From the NCBI RefSeq assembly GCF_023217965.1, contig NZ_JALPSC010000002.1, positions 992,001-1,056,000 on the forward strand: a stretch of DNA of 64,000 nucleotides, written 5' to 3'. Positions 41,693 through 51,491 of the stretch are shown here, piece by piece. A program made the translations under genes and the position numbers. The notes below the pieces were generated by a model, which saw nothing but the letters and a program-made list of their open reading frames with translations, searched no databases and was not told the DNA's origin. Positions within the stretch are counted from its first letter, which is position 1; every line of letters starts with the position of its first letter. The DNA comes from Prevotella sp. E13-27. GTDB taxonomy: Bacteria > Bacteroidota > Bacteroidia > Bacteroidales > Bacteroidaceae.

Positions 41693-42040
41693 TTACTTAA
41701 CAACTTTATTATCAAGTGGGAACACTACTGTAGGCTTAAACGTCTTAGCCTCTTCAAAATCCATCGTAGCATAGGAAATAATGATGACGGTGTCGCCAAC
41801 CTGTACCTTGCGTGCTGCAGCACCATTAAGACAAACGCAGCCAGAGCCACGCTCGCCCTTGATGATATAGGTCTCAAAACGCTCACCATTATTATTGTCA
41901 ACAATCTGTACCTTCTCGCCCGCAATCATGTTTGCAGCATCAAGCAAATCCTCGTCAATGGTTATGCTGCCCATATAGTTAAGATTGGCCTCAGTAACCG
42001 TGACGCAATGCAACTTTGATTTGAGAACTTCAATAAACAT
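41693..42040 (-). CDS. panD: aspartate 1-decarboxylase
   Basis: A 115-residue pyruvoyl enzyme making beta-alanine for pantothenate. The self-processing site Gly24-Ser25 in [10 protein letters not shown] is present, as are the conserved Lys9 and Tyr22 and the [20 protein letters not shown] core. It follows panC by 27 bases, forming a panC-panD operon on the minus strand. Confidence 0.97.
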   Translation of the reverse strand: MFIEVLKSKLHCVTVTEANLNYMGSITIDEDLLDAANMIAGEKVQIVDNNNGERFETYIIKGERGSGCVCLNGAAARKVQVGDTVIIISYATMDFEEAKTFKPTVVFPLDNKVVK

Positions 42041-42067
42041 AATTTCTAAACCTTCAACTACAATTGT

Positions 42068-42919
42068 TTAATCCTTATACTTGATATGGTCAATAAGACG
42101 AATAGGAGTCTTGCCGCAATAAACTGTGATACAGCCTACAATATAGGGAGAATCTTCCCACTCAGCAACATCCTGGAGAGTGTTACCGTCAACGATTGCA
42201 AAATATTCAACCTCAAGGCCATCGACAGCGTTGATTGAATCAACAACATACTTATGGGTATCTTTCAGCGAATGCTTCTTAGAATAGTCGATGCTGCTCT
42301 TCAGAACCTCATAGATACGAGGAGCAATAGCGCGCTCATCAGGAGCGAGAAGAGTGTTACGACTGGAACGTGCCAAGCCGTCGACATCACGAATGATGGG
42401 ACACTCAACAATCTCTACTGGCAGATGAAGATGCTTAACCATTGCCTTTATGACTGCTATCTGCTGCCAGTCCTTCTCGCCAAAATAGGCACGCTCAGGA
42501 CGAACAATATAGAACAGACGGCTTACCACCTGACAAACACCATTGAAATGGCCTGGACGATGAGCTCCTTCCATAACTGTTGACACAGGAGGATACTCAA
42601 ACTGACGAGTATCGGGAGTGGGATACATCTCCTCGACTGATGGTGCAAGGACATAGTCTGCGCCACACTCGTCAAGAAGCTTGCAGTCTGCTTCAAGGGT
42701 GCGTGGGTAGTTTTTCAAATCGTTCTTATCATTGAACTGAGTGGGATTGACAAATACAGACACAACAGTAATATCATTATCCTTAACACTCTTGCGTACC
42801 AAAGAGGCATGTCCCTCATGAAGAGCACCCATCGTGGGCACTAAACCAATCTTCTTACCTGACTTGCGATCTTCAAACAAAGCATTTTGGAGATCTACAA
42901 TTTTGTAAAAAACTTTCAT
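42068..42919 (-). CDS. panC: pantothenate synthetase
   Basis: A 283-residue ligase joining pantoate and beta-alanine with ATP. Motifs are [70 protein letters not shown] and the KMSKS-like loop [12 protein letters not shown]. The beta-alanine comes from PanD encoded next to it. The divergent GT5 gene lies about 190 bases upstream. Confidence 0.97.
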   Translation of the reverse strand: MKVFYKIVDLQNALFEDRKSGKKIGLVPTMGALHEGHASLVRKSVKDNDITVVSVFVNPTQFNDKNDLKNYPRTLEADCKLLDECGADYVLAPSVEEMYPTPDTRQFEYPPVSTVMEGAHRPGHFNGVCQVVSRLFYIVRPERAYFGEKDWQQIAVIKAMVKHLHLPVEIVECPIIRDVDGLARSSRNTLLAPDERAIAPRIYEVLKSSIDYSKKHSLKDTHKYVVDSINAVDGLEVEYFAIVDGNTLQDVAEWEDSPYIVGCITVYCGKTPIRLIDHIKYKD

Positions 42920-43104
42920 TATAAAATATCGTTACATTCAACCTTATATCGCTAAGGCGGTGCAAAATAACAACATTTTTAGCAAATATGGAAAAAAAAC
43001 GCTAAAAATAAGCCTATAAAATGTCACTTTTTCCTAAAATCACACATTTTATGATGATTTCAGAAGAATTTTTCGTACCTTTGCAGAGTACAAAAACCTA
43101 TAAG

Positions 43105-43917
43105 ATGGCTAAAAAGAAGATTCTTTTCATCAATCAAGAGATTGCTCCGTATGTACCAGACAGTGCAATGGCACACATGGGACAAGTACTACCACAGACC
43201 ATGCAGGAAAAAGGTCATGAGATTCGAACCTTTATGCCTAAGTGGGGTAACATCAACGAACGCAGAGGACAGCTACACGAAGTGCAGCGACTCTCAGGAA
43301 TGAACCTTATCATTGACGACACCGATCATCCATTGATTATCAAAGTTGCAAGCATTCCTTCAGCTCACATATCAATCTACTTCATTGACAACGATGACTA
43401 TTTCATCAAGGGTCAGATGAGCACAGAAGAAATGATTGAAGGATATGAGGAAAATGGAGAAAGAGCCATATTCTTTGCAAGAGGAGTGCTTGAGACAGTG
43501 AAGAAGCTGCGCTGGGCACCAGACATTATCCACTGTCAGGGATGGATGAGCGCCATCGTGCCAATATACATCAAAACGGCATATCACGACGAACCTTCGT
43601 TTGCAAACACAAAGGTGGTAACATCACTCTTCGCAAAGTCACTCAAAAAGAATCTAGAACAGACTTTCAAGAACAGCGTAGAGTTTCGCGATGCAACAGC
43701 AGAAATACTGAAAGGCTACAAGGATGATTTCGATTTCGAAGAACTGAACAAGCTTGCTATCGACTATAGCGACGGCATCATTGCTGCTGAAGAAGGAATA
43801 AGCAAAGATTTGCTCAAGTATGCTGCAGACAAGAACATTCCCATACTGGACTATGTGGAGGACTATGCCGATGCCTACGAAGCATTCTATGAAAAGATTT
43901 GCCCAAGCGAAGAGTAA
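43105..43917 (+). CDS. glycogen/starch synthase GT5 N-terminal domain protein
   Basis: A 270-residue protein with the GT5 acceptor-half fold: ILFINQEIAPYVPDSAMAHMGQVLPQTMQEKGHEIRTFMPKWG, ERAIFFARGVLETVKKLRWAPDIIHCQGWMSA, SDGIIAAEEGISKDLLKYA. The C-terminal nucleotide-sugar domain of full synthases (about 200 residues) is missing. Short versions next to DUF4270 genes occur in other Bacteroidales, so this is not a recent truncation. TACCTTTG at 43076-43083 is the promoter. Confidence 0.85.
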   Translation: MAKKKILFINQEIAPYVPDSAMAHMGQVLPQTMQEKGHEIRTFMPKWGNINERRGQLHEVQRLSGMNLIIDDTDHPLIIKVASIPSAHISIYFIDNDDYFIKGQMSTEEMIEGYEENGERAIFFARGVLETVKKLRWAPDIIHCQGWMSAIVPIYIKTAYHDEPSFANTKVVTSLFAKSLKKNLEQTFKNSVEFRDATAEILKGYKDDFDFEELNKLAIDYSDGIIAAEEGISKDLLKYAADKNIPILDYVEDYADAYEAFYEKICPSEE

Positions 43918-43918
43918 T

Positions 43919-45394
43919 ATGAAGAAACAAATAGTAACGATGGCTATAGCCGCAGCTGCGGCAATGGCCATCTCTTCATGTGATGAAGACACAAAGACAT
44001 TAGGAAACTCGCTTACCAACGATGGTGACAAGCTGAGTATGACGACAAGCGTTTATAATGCATCATCACAGACCATTCTGGCAGACTCAGTACTTACAAG
44101 TTCCATAGTATCCTATCTGGGATGTGTGGAAGACCCACAGACGAAAAGCATTGTGAAGAGCGGATTCACCACTCAATTCAACATTCTTGATAACATATAT
44201 ATATCTGACGATAAATATTTCGACCACAGGGACAAGGATGATAACGGTTTAGTGGCTGACTCTTGCGACATTATACTCTATTCAGACACTCCATTCAAGA
44301 ACTATGGAAAGCTTCTGGCAACGCAGTTAAGAATACGCGAGCTGAAAGAACCTGTTAGTCAGGACCGTTACTACTATTCGAACTACAGTCCAGAGAGTAT
44401 CATAAGAACTGACGAAGGTGCAATCAACGTGGATCATGTGTTCACTTTCACGAACATGACTGACGGAGACAGCAAACGCTCAGGAACCAACTATCTCAAC
44501 AACATACGTATTCCACTCAACCAACCCTACTCAAAGGACGGTGTAAAATACTACAGCAACTACGGCACATATATTCTTCGCGAACTGACACAGCGTCTGA
44601 AGAACAAGAGCACAAAAATGCTCAACTCATATGTATTTGCCAAGGAGGTTTGCCCAGGACTTAGCTTTGAGGTAACAGACGGACTCGGCTTCCACAGCGA
44701 GATAACAGATGTAGGTCTGCGCATATATTATCATCTGAACAGAGACTCATTATTCAATGCGACTCTGACACTTGCTGGAACGGAAGAGGTGATGCATACC
44801 ACGACAATCACTAACAACAAAGAACGTCTAGCACAGTTGGCTGCCGATGCCAACAACAGCGACTATTCATATCTGAAGACGCCAGCAGGACTGTTCACAG
44901 AAGTGACGCTGCCTGTTGAAGAGATTTGGGCTGGACATGAGAAAGACTCACTTCTGGCTGCAAAGATGACTTTCCAGCGTCTGAATAACGATACTGTTGA
45001 CAGTCGCTCACTTGGCACACCATCGACATTGCTAATGGTGATGAAGGACAGCCTATACACATTCTTTGAGAAGAAAAAGCTGCCAGACAGTCGCACATCA
45101 TATCTCGTGAGCTACAATTCGTCTTACAACACTTACACATTCACCAATCTGTCTAACCTCATCACAACAATTCACAACAAAAAGGTTAATGGAACAGACG
45201 GTGACGCGAACTGGACGGCAAAGAACCCGAACTGGAACAAGGTGGTGTTAGTGCCAGTATATGCTGTGGTACCTTCAAACAGCAGCACACCAACACGTGT
45301 TATCAACGACATGTCACTCACAAGTACACGTCTGCTTGGTGGTAAGAGCTACCCCATCGAGGTGAACGTGGTATATGCAAGGTTCAAGAAGTAA
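43919..45394 (+). CDS. DUF4270 lipoprotein
   Basis: A 491-residue surface lipoprotein with the signal MKKQIVTMAIAAAAAMAISSCDEDT (Cys20) and a long beta-rich DUF4270 domain. It starts two bases after the GT5 gene, so the two are one operon, and ends by overlapping the next 42-residue gene (TAATG). It probably sits on the outer membrane; its ligand is unknown. Confidence 0.9.
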   Translation: MKKQIVTMAIAAAAAMAISSCDEDTKTLGNSLTNDGDKLSMTTSVYNASSQTILADSVLTSSIVSYLGCVEDPQTKSIVKSGFTTQFNILDNIYISDDKYFDHRDKDDNGLVADSCDIILYSDTPFKNYGKLLATQLRIRELKEPVSQDRYYYSNYSPESIIRTDEGAINVDHVFTFTNMTDGDSKRSGTNYLNNIRIPLNQPYSKDGVKYYSNYGTYILRELTQRLKNKSTKMLNSYVFAKEVCPGLSFEVTDGLGFHSEITDVGLRIYYHLNRDSLFNATLTLAGTEEVMHTTTITNNKERLAQLAADANNSDYSYLKTPAGLFTEVTLPVEEIWAGHEKDSLLAAKMTFQRLNNDTVDSRSLGTPSTLLMVMKDSLYTFFEKKKLPDSRTSYLVSYNSSYNTYTFTNLSNLITTIHNKKVNGTDGDANWTAKNPNWNKVVLVPVYAVVPSNSSTPTRVINDMSLTSTRLLGGKSYPIEVNVVYARFKK

Positions 45395-45522
45395 TGGCAG
45401 ACGGATATTTGGAGAAACATCAGCAGGACTACGAAAAGCGCAAAGAGGACTATCTCAGAAGAAAGCGTCATCTGCCTGTCATAAAGAGAAAAATAGAACG
45501 CCCAGATGACGAGGCGTTCTAA
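45394..45522 (+). CDS. small basic conserved peptide
   Basis: A 42-residue peptide, MADGYLEKHQQDYEKRKEDY...IERPDDEAF. The start overlaps the DUF4270 stop (TAATG), which favours real translation. Charged and helical, with no membrane segment. The 3' end encodes a 9-bp perfect hairpin (TAGAACGCC, 45494-45502, with GGCGTTCTA, 45513-45521) that may end the transcript or protect it. Function unknown. Confidence 0.7.
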   Translation: MADGYLEKHQQDYEKRKEDYLRRKRHLPVIKRKIERPDDEAF

Positions 45523-45542
45523 CATCTAGCAAATCGCGGAAA

Positions 45543-46196
45543 TCACAAATCCAGAATATCAAGCGGAGCACTCACGAAAGTGGTTGCTCCGTTTGCTTTC
45601 AGAAACTCTCTATCACGGAATCCCCATAACACACTGATGCAAGGGAGTCCAGAATTACGGGCTGTGGCAATATCAACATCACTATCACCAACATAAACGG
45701 CATTCTCCTTTCCAACATTCAGATGTCGCAGGGCCTCTATCACAGTATCGGGTGCTGGCTTCTTGCGTATTCCCTCAGCCTCGTGCTCCCCTATCGCTAC
45801 CTCAATGGTGTCAGCAAAGAAATGAGCACACAGTTCCTTTGTTGCAAGATGGAACTTATTGCTTACTACTGCCAGACGACATCCTCGTGACTTCAGTTCA
45901 GAAAGCAATTGGGGAATGCCATCATAAGGACGTGTTTTGTCAAGCGAGTGTAAAAGATAATACTCTTGGAATGAACTGAAGGCTGCATCAAATAGTGGAT
46001 TACTTTCACCCTCTGGGACAGCACGAATCATCAGTTTGCGAATGCCGTTGCCAACAAATTGCCTAACCTCATCAGTTGTCCTTTCAGGCATATTATTAGT
46101 ACGCAAGGCATAGTTTACAGCTGAAGCCAAATCATCGATGGTATTGAGAAGTGTACCATCGAGATCAAAGATATATGTGGAATAACCAACTTTCAT
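45543..46196 (-). CDS. HAD-superfamily phosphatase, phosphoglycolate phosphatase-like
   Basis: A 217-residue haloacid-dehalogenase hydrolase. It has motif I IFDLDGTLLNT, a helical cap, motif II VVSNK, motif III Lys (RKKPAPDTV) and motif IV VGDSDVDIATARNSG. It resembles Gph, which detoxifies 2-phosphoglycolate, but the substrate cannot be fixed from sequence. The start is ATG 46196 (MKVGYSTYIFDLDG); the longer open frame adds residues unlike the family. Confidence 0.85.
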   Translation of the reverse strand: MKVGYSTYIFDLDGTLLNTIDDLASAVNYALRTNNMPERTTDEVRQFVGNGIRKLMIRAVPEGESNPLFDAAFSSFQEYYLLHSLDKTRPYDGIPQLLSELKSRGCRLAVVSNKFHLATKELCAHFFADTIEVAIGEHEAEGIRKKPAPDTVIEALRHLNVGKENAVYVGDSDVDIATARNSGLPCISVLWGFRDREFLKANGATTFVSAPLDILDL

Positions 46197-46263
46197 AATA
46201 ATCAATAGAACATCAAAGCAGGAGGCTGTAATATCAGATAATGTCAAGCAGAGAACTGTAATA

Positions 46264-48948
46264 TCAGGAGAATCGTTTGCTCCTTTCAACCATAGTTCTG
46301 ATTTTACTATTGAAGCGGTCTGATATTAGCAGATCCTCTATCTTTATGTGCATACGCCACTGCCAATGATTGTATGGATCACTTGGAATATTGATACGCT
46401 CTTCACGAGGATTCTTGTTCCACAGCTCACTATCCATTGCAAGCCAGTCCTGAAGACTGAGTATGCAAAGCATAGAAGGCGAATAGAGATGACGGGCAAT
46501 AATCTCTTCTGCCAGATGGGCTGGCAGATGTTCTGGAGCTCGACCCTGTTTCTGTAACATAGTGGTATAGAAACGCTGAGTACGTTCAGGACATTCCTCC
46601 CACCACAGACGAAGTGGTGACATGTCGTGGGTTGATATAGTAGCAACACTACGCACAGGGTTGCCATCGAGATGGCTAAACTCCACACCTGTCTGCTTCG
46701 GCATCTGCTGAATCTCGAGAGTAAGAATCCTAAGACTGTCAAGAACGGACTCAACACAATCAGGAAGCATACCCAGGTCTTCAGCACAGATTAGCATAGG
46801 CGAATCGCCAAAAATCTCTATCAGACGGTCATAGCCATTCTTTCCCCAGAACATTGAGTGACGCTGATAGAAGAAATTGTTGTAAAGGCGCATGTAAGAA
46901 TCGCGTTCCTCCATGCTAAGTGCCTCAAACACAGGCTCTTGGTATGCAAGAATTCGTGGGTGATACATGTCTGGCTGACGCGGATCTTCCAAGAACAGAA
47001 CATTTGCTACAAGACGATAGAGACCGTCGCGAATCCACATACTATTCTCATCGCCCTTGCCATCGAAATAGGTCCGTATTTTCCTCTGAGTGTCAACATC
47101 GGAATTAAGCCCATAGAGTCCATAAGCTTTCTTCACAAGGAAAGTGTCTCGCACATACTGGGCATGTATTCCAAACAGGCGGTCAATAATCTTGTCGTTG
47201 ATAAATGGCTTGGTAAGGAAATCCTTCCTGAACGACAAGCCATAATACTCTATCTCACCTGGCGTTATGGGCAAAGCTGGAGAGAAATGTCCAAGAGTAC
47301 CAAACAGCTGATTTTCAGGTATCTCCCATATACGGAAGAAGCCAAGCACATGGTCTATTCTCAAAGCATCGAAGTACTGAGCCTGATGCTTCAACCGTTT
47401 GTGGAACCACTCTGTTATGGTTTCTTTCTGCGTTTGGGCTAAATACTCCGAGTGTTCTTCCCAATTATATGTAGGGAAGCCCCAATTCTGTCCTTGCATA
47501 GTGAAGGCATCAGGGGGCGCACCAGTAAGCATGTCCATATTGAAGAACTCTGGATGCTCAAGCGTCTCAGCACTATTACGACTCACTCCAATTGGCAAGT
47601 CACCTTTCAGGAAAATGCCTTTCGAACGTGCATAGTCTGCAGCATCCTTTAGCTGAAGGTGCAGATGATACTGAATGAAATGGGAAAGCTGGCTGTCGTA
47701 ATCAGGTCGCTCATGAAAGTTGTCAAGTGCTGTTAACCACGAGATATTCTCCTCTTCCCATTGTTTGAATTCCTTTGAACAAAGTGTCTGGGAGCCACGC
47801 TCATCAAACAGTTCCTTAACATACCCCATCTTCACTCTGTCAACAGCGACATAGTCACTATAAGAAAGTGCGTTGAGTTCGCGCTGTTTACGACGGAAGG
47901 CCGTCATTTGCTTCTTGTCTTTTAGCTCACCCAATTGCTCCAAGTCAATATAATGTGGATGGAGGGCAAAAGCAGAAACAATATTATAAGGATAGCTGTC
48001 ACCCCACGACCCGTTTGTCGAAGTGTCATTGACAGGAAGGAGCTGAATGACTTTCAGTCCTGTTATTGAAGCCCAGTCAATGAATCGTTTCAGGTCGCCA
48101 AAGTCACCAACACCACAAGAGTGTTCACTTCTTAGCGAGAACACGGGTATTGAGACGCCTGCCACACGCCAGTTTCTTTCAGCAATGCGAAGTGGCTCAC
48201 CATATGTCACATAAACCTCGCCATCATCAAGCTCTTCAGAAACACAACGATTATCACCTTCTTCCCAAGCAGTAAGCTCGTGCTTCTCATCGTCAATGAC
48301 TACATATTTGTATTCCATTGGAAGTCCCATCCAGTCCACATTCAGAGTAAGCATCCAGTCACAATGGCCAGCATACTGCATGAGCTGATAACGTGTAGGA
48401 TTCCATGAGCCGAGAGCTGGGTGACTGCCAATAACTGCCAAATGCTTACCCTTGGTCAGTTGGGGAGCCGACACACGGAACATAACAGTCTTTCTGAAAA
48501 GGGGCAGACGAAGAACATCACTATCTAAAGAAGAAATGTCTTTATCGTTAGTATGGAAATCTTCGTGGTTCTCTTCTTTAATATAATTATGTGATGCCAC
48601 ATTATAGGCAGCAGTATAAAGATGACTGGGCAGAGGAGAATCGCGCCATCTGTCAGCAAAGATATAAGTCCTCGAAGAATCAAAGGCATAGTTTCGTGCT
48701 ACAAGATTCCATTCACGACGCTCTACTTTTTCATTTCCATCCTCTACAGTATATAAATAAGAGAAAGAGGTTACGGCATTCCTTCTGCTTTCTAATACTG
48801 ACGTTTCTGCAAACCAATGCTCGCCATCTTCTGTCTGCATGGGCAGACGTACAGAACGTACTGAGCCGTCATTATGGTGATATGAAATGACTATCACAAC
48901 AGTTTGTCCCCAAACGGTGCAATAGTTTATGGTGAATTTCAGTTTCAT
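46264..48948 (-). CDS. malQ: 4-alpha-glucanotransferase with N-terminal CBM20 domains
   Basis: An 894-residue GH77 enzyme of the DPE2/MalQ type. Two starch-binding CBM20 modules lie at about 1-110 and 150-260. The GH77 barrel has DALRIDHVLGFFRIWEIP (nucleophile Asp), CAEDLGMLPDCV (acid Glu) and STHDMSPLRLWWEE. It disproportionates maltodextrins inside the cell and pairs functionally with glycogen metabolism; the GT5 gene is 3 kb away. Confidence 0.95.
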   Translation of the reverse strand: MKLKFTINYCTVWGQTVVIVISYHHNDGSVRSVRLPMQTEDGEHWFAETSVLESRRNAVTSFSYLYTVEDGNEKVERREWNLVARNYAFDSSRTYIFADRWRDSPLPSHLYTAAYNVASHNYIKEENHEDFHTNDKDISSLDSDVLRLPLFRKTVMFRVSAPQLTKGKHLAVIGSHPALGSWNPTRYQLMQYAGHCDWMLTLNVDWMGLPMEYKYVVIDDEKHELTAWEEGDNRCVSEELDDGEVYVTYGEPLRIAERNWRVAGVSIPVFSLRSEHSCGVGDFGDLKRFIDWASITGLKVIQLLPVNDTSTNGSWGDSYPYNIVSAFALHPHYIDLEQLGELKDKKQMTAFRRKQRELNALSYSDYVAVDRVKMGYVKELFDERGSQTLCSKEFKQWEEENISWLTALDNFHERPDYDSQLSHFIQYHLHLQLKDAADYARSKGIFLKGDLPIGVSRNSAETLEHPEFFNMDMLTGAPPDAFTMQGQNWGFPTYNWEEHSEYLAQTQKETITEWFHKRLKHQAQYFDALRIDHVLGFFRIWEIPENQLFGTLGHFSPALPITPGEIEYYGLSFRKDFLTKPFINDKIIDRLFGIHAQYVRDTFLVKKAYGLYGLNSDVDTQRKIRTYFDGKGDENSMWIRDGLYRLVANVLFLEDPRQPDMYHPRILAYQEPVFEALSMEERDSYMRLYNNFFYQRHSMFWGKNGYDRLIEIFGDSPMLICAEDLGMLPDCVESVLDSLRILTLEIQQMPKQTGVEFSHLDGNPVRSVATISTHDMSPLRLWWEECPERTQRFYTTMLQKQGRAPEHLPAHLAEEIIARHLYSPSMLCILSLQDWLAMDSELWNKNPREERINIPSDPYNHWQWRMHIKIEDLLISDRFNSKIRTMVERSKRFS

Positions 48949-49025
48949 AGTTGATAGGTTATAAGGAGTCAGGTTATAAGGTGTAAACAGATAAACAAGT
49001 CATGAATATGAGATTATCCACAACA

Positions 49026-50213
49026 CTAATACAGGAAACCAAGAAGCCAAAGAGGAATCTGATTATCCTTACCTATCTCAGTATTATAACGCGCATAGAT
49101 AGTGTCAGGAGTATATCTCATCTTTGTATGAGCTGTTGCATCACAGATACGGAACTTTTGTTTTCCATCAACAATATAGAACTGGTCACGTCCTGACTGG
49201 TTGACAGTATGGTCTTTCCATAGCGTATTTACGAAGAAAGTCTCCATAGCAGCCTGTTTCTCCACATGTATGGGATAAATGGCATACAAAAGATTGCTGT
49301 TGTGAAGCATCACCTTTGATGGCTTTTTGGGGAACTCCTCTCCAACAGGATAAATCATATTCAACAGACGAGCATCAGCCAGATACTTGATGTAGTTCAT
49401 CACTGTTGCGCGACTGGTTTCTATGTCCTGTGCCAACTTTGAGACATTGGGTGCCTTAGGTCCGCCCTCAGCAAGCTGATAGAACAGCTTTTTAATCTTT
49501 GTCAGATATTTCAGCTCTATCTGCTTGATAAGCAATATATCAACCTCAGTCATCATATTCATGGTCTTCAGCAGGTTCTCGGAATAGTTACGGTCTTCCT
49601 GGAAGAAAGGATAGAATCCATGATGAATGTAGTCTTGGAAATATCTGCGTGGTGAAACCTTGGGCAATATTTGCTTAACTATGCGCTCATGGTCGGAAAG
49701 TATTTCTTCAAGAGTATAGGAGCGGAAATTGTTTCCTGTCATGAGATTCAGAAACTCGCGGAACGAGAATCCACGAAGGTTATACGACTTCACGATGCCA
49801 TTCAGTTCAGGGTTCTCATCTTTCAGTCGCATGACACTTGATCCAGTAAACACAATCTTCAATCCAGGATAGAGATCATAGCATTTACGAAGCTCCTTTG
49901 ACCAGTTGTCCTGTTTGAACACCTGGTCTATAAGCAACACTCTTCCACCATGATAGTAGAATTCGCCTGCGAAATCAGCTATTCCTCGACCTTGAAAATA
50001 GAAATTGTTCATGTTAATGTAGAGACATTGTTTGTCATCTACACTAAAATTATCTTTGGCATACTGCAACAAGAATGTGGTCTTCCCTACTCCACGTGTT
50101 CCCTTAATACCGATAAGTCTCTGACTCCAGTCTATTTCATCCATGAGCGAGCGTCTCACGGGAGCTTTTACATGTTCAACCAAGTAACGATGAGTTCTAA
50201 AGAAAGCTTCCAT
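49026..50213 (-). CDS. AAA-type ATPase with DUF4143 C-terminus
   Basis: A 395-residue ATPase of the BF2992-like/DUF4143 group. Walker A is KGTRGVGKTTFLLQYA, Walker B is GRVLLIDQVF and sensor 1 is KIVFTGSS. The C-terminal part has a winged-helix-like segment (NVSKLAQDIETSRATVMNYIKYLADARLL) and a restriction-like NLLYAIYP...ETFFVNTL block. Many Bacteroidales copies exist; their role is uncertain, and some are linked to mobile or defence loci. Confidence 0.82.
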   Translation of the reverse strand: MEAFFRTHRYLVEHVKAPVRRSLMDEIDWSQRLIGIKGTRGVGKTTFLLQYAKDNFSVDDKQCLYINMNNFYFQGRGIADFAGEFYYHGGRVLLIDQVFKQDNWSKELRKCYDLYPGLKIVFTGSSVMRLKDENPELNGIVKSYNLRGFSFREFLNLMTGNNFRSYTLEEILSDHERIVKQILPKVSPRRYFQDYIHHGFYPFFQEDRNYSENLLKTMNMMTEVDILLIKQIELKYLTKIKKLFYQLAEGGPKAPNVSKLAQDIETSRATVMNYIKYLADARLLNMIYPVGEEFPKKPSKVMLHNSNLLYAIYPIHVEKQAAMETFFVNTLWKDHTVNQSGRDQFYIVDGKQKFRICDATAHTKMRYTPDTIYARYNTEIGKDNQIPLWLLGFLY

Positions 50214-50303
50214 TCTGTTGTTTTAGTATATGCAATTCTTAATGATACTGCAAAGATACAAAACTTATATCTAAAAACCAAGCGTTTTTATAAGAAATAT
50301 GCT

Positions 50304-51479
50304 TTATTTGCAATAACGAGTTTGCAAAATGTATATTGAAACGCCTATTGTGAACACTTCAAGGAACAATATAAACAGGAAAGCATTGGAAAATCCCATT
50401 TGCGATTCAAGTAGTCCTGAGAGTGCGCAACCAATCATCATTGAAGCAGCCATTATCGATTTTGACACATCATTTTTCTTTAGCCGTTTAATGTATAATG
50501 ATATTCCAAAACCATATGCCGTCTGTTCCAAAAACACACAAAGGCATACTATCATCAGGCTGTCTGGCAGGAAACTGCTCAATAAAGAATAGACGAAAGC
50601 AGGCAAAACCATTAATATTGCCAAAGGCTTAAGCAGTCGCTCTGTGCCATAATGCTCGAAAAGCTTCATTCCACGAGTTATGCCTATGGTCACACCAAGG
50701 ACACCTATCGTTCCCATGACAAAGCCAAACTCCTGTGGCGATAGTCCAATGCCTCCAGCGCTCTGATTCTCAACAAGAAACAGCACCGACAGCTTACTCA
50801 CCATTGTTGGAACAAGTATATATCCAACAAGGAACACCGCATCAGAAACACTTATGGCACCGTTCTCTTCAACTTCATCATTATTTCTGTGCTGAGGAAG
50901 GTTCAGAAGATGCCAGAAGAATAGCAAGAGGAGCAGCGTTGATACGATATAAGCCATCACACGCCAAGAGTATAGCTGAGCAAAACGATATATGACCTGC
51001 AGGTTGCCAACAAACATTACCAACAGTCCAATACCAAACACATCTGCCGTCTTGCGTGCCAGTTCCCTTACTGTGAACAGTCCGTGGGCTTCGTCTTCTG
51101 TGTGTGTCTGTCTGAAGAACTCGTCTGCCGACACATTGTGTATAGCTGTGAAACATGCAATAACGAACAATAAAGCCAATGTCTGCGCTGTCTCAGTTAT
51201 GACGAAGGTGAGTACCCAAAAAGCAGGTACGAGCAACAACTCCATGAGCAGTATCCAATGGCGACAGTTCAGCACGTCCAGTACACGTGGTTTCCATAGC
51301 CATTTTGTTACCCAGGGCAAATAAAGAAGTGATATGCTTAATGTTGTTTCTGCAACACTCATGCCCGTCTGGCGCAGCATTATCAGCATAACGACAAACA
51401 GCAATACATGAAGAAGCCCCTTCACAAAAAAAAGCGAAGGAAGCCACTTCAGAACTTGCCATTTTCGTACTTCTTGCAT
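50304..51479 (-). CDS. MFS transporter near a peptidoglycan-related cluster
   Basis: A 391-residue 12-helix transporter (FVKGLLHVLLFVVMLIMLRQTGMSVAETTLSISLLYLPWVTKWLWKP...). The signature PWVTKWLWKP and the SADEFFRQTHTED loop resemble AmpG/PucC-like members. It follows the AmpG-like MFS by 12 bases in the same direction, suggesting two related uptake systems. Substrate unknown; muropeptide fragments are a reasonable guess from context. Confidence 0.75.
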   Translation of the reverse strand: MQEVRKWQVLKWLPSLFFVKGLLHVLLFVVMLIMLRQTGMSVAETTLSISLLYLPWVTKWLWKPRVLDVLNCRHWILLMELLLVPAFWVLTFVITETAQTLALLFVIACFTAIHNVSADEFFRQTHTEDEAHGLFTVRELARKTADVFGIGLLVMFVGNLQVIYRFAQLYSWRVMAYIVSTLLLLLFFWHLLNLPQHRNNDEVEENGAISVSDAVFLVGYILVPTMVSKLSVLFLVENQSAGGIGLSPQEFGFVMGTIGVLGVTIGITRGMKLFEHYGTERLLKPLAILMVLPAFVYSLLSSFLPDSLMIVCLCVFLEQTAYGFGISLYIKRLKKNDVSKSIMAASMMIGCALSGLLESQMGFSNAFLFILFLEVFTIGVSIYILQTRYCK

Positions 51480-51491
51480 TAAAATATTAAG

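Noticed and set aside
43105..43917. GT5 protein as a recently truncated glycogen synthase.
   Set aside because: There is no trace of the C-terminal domain downstream, and the next gene follows two bases later in a tidy operon, so the short form seems to be the natural one.
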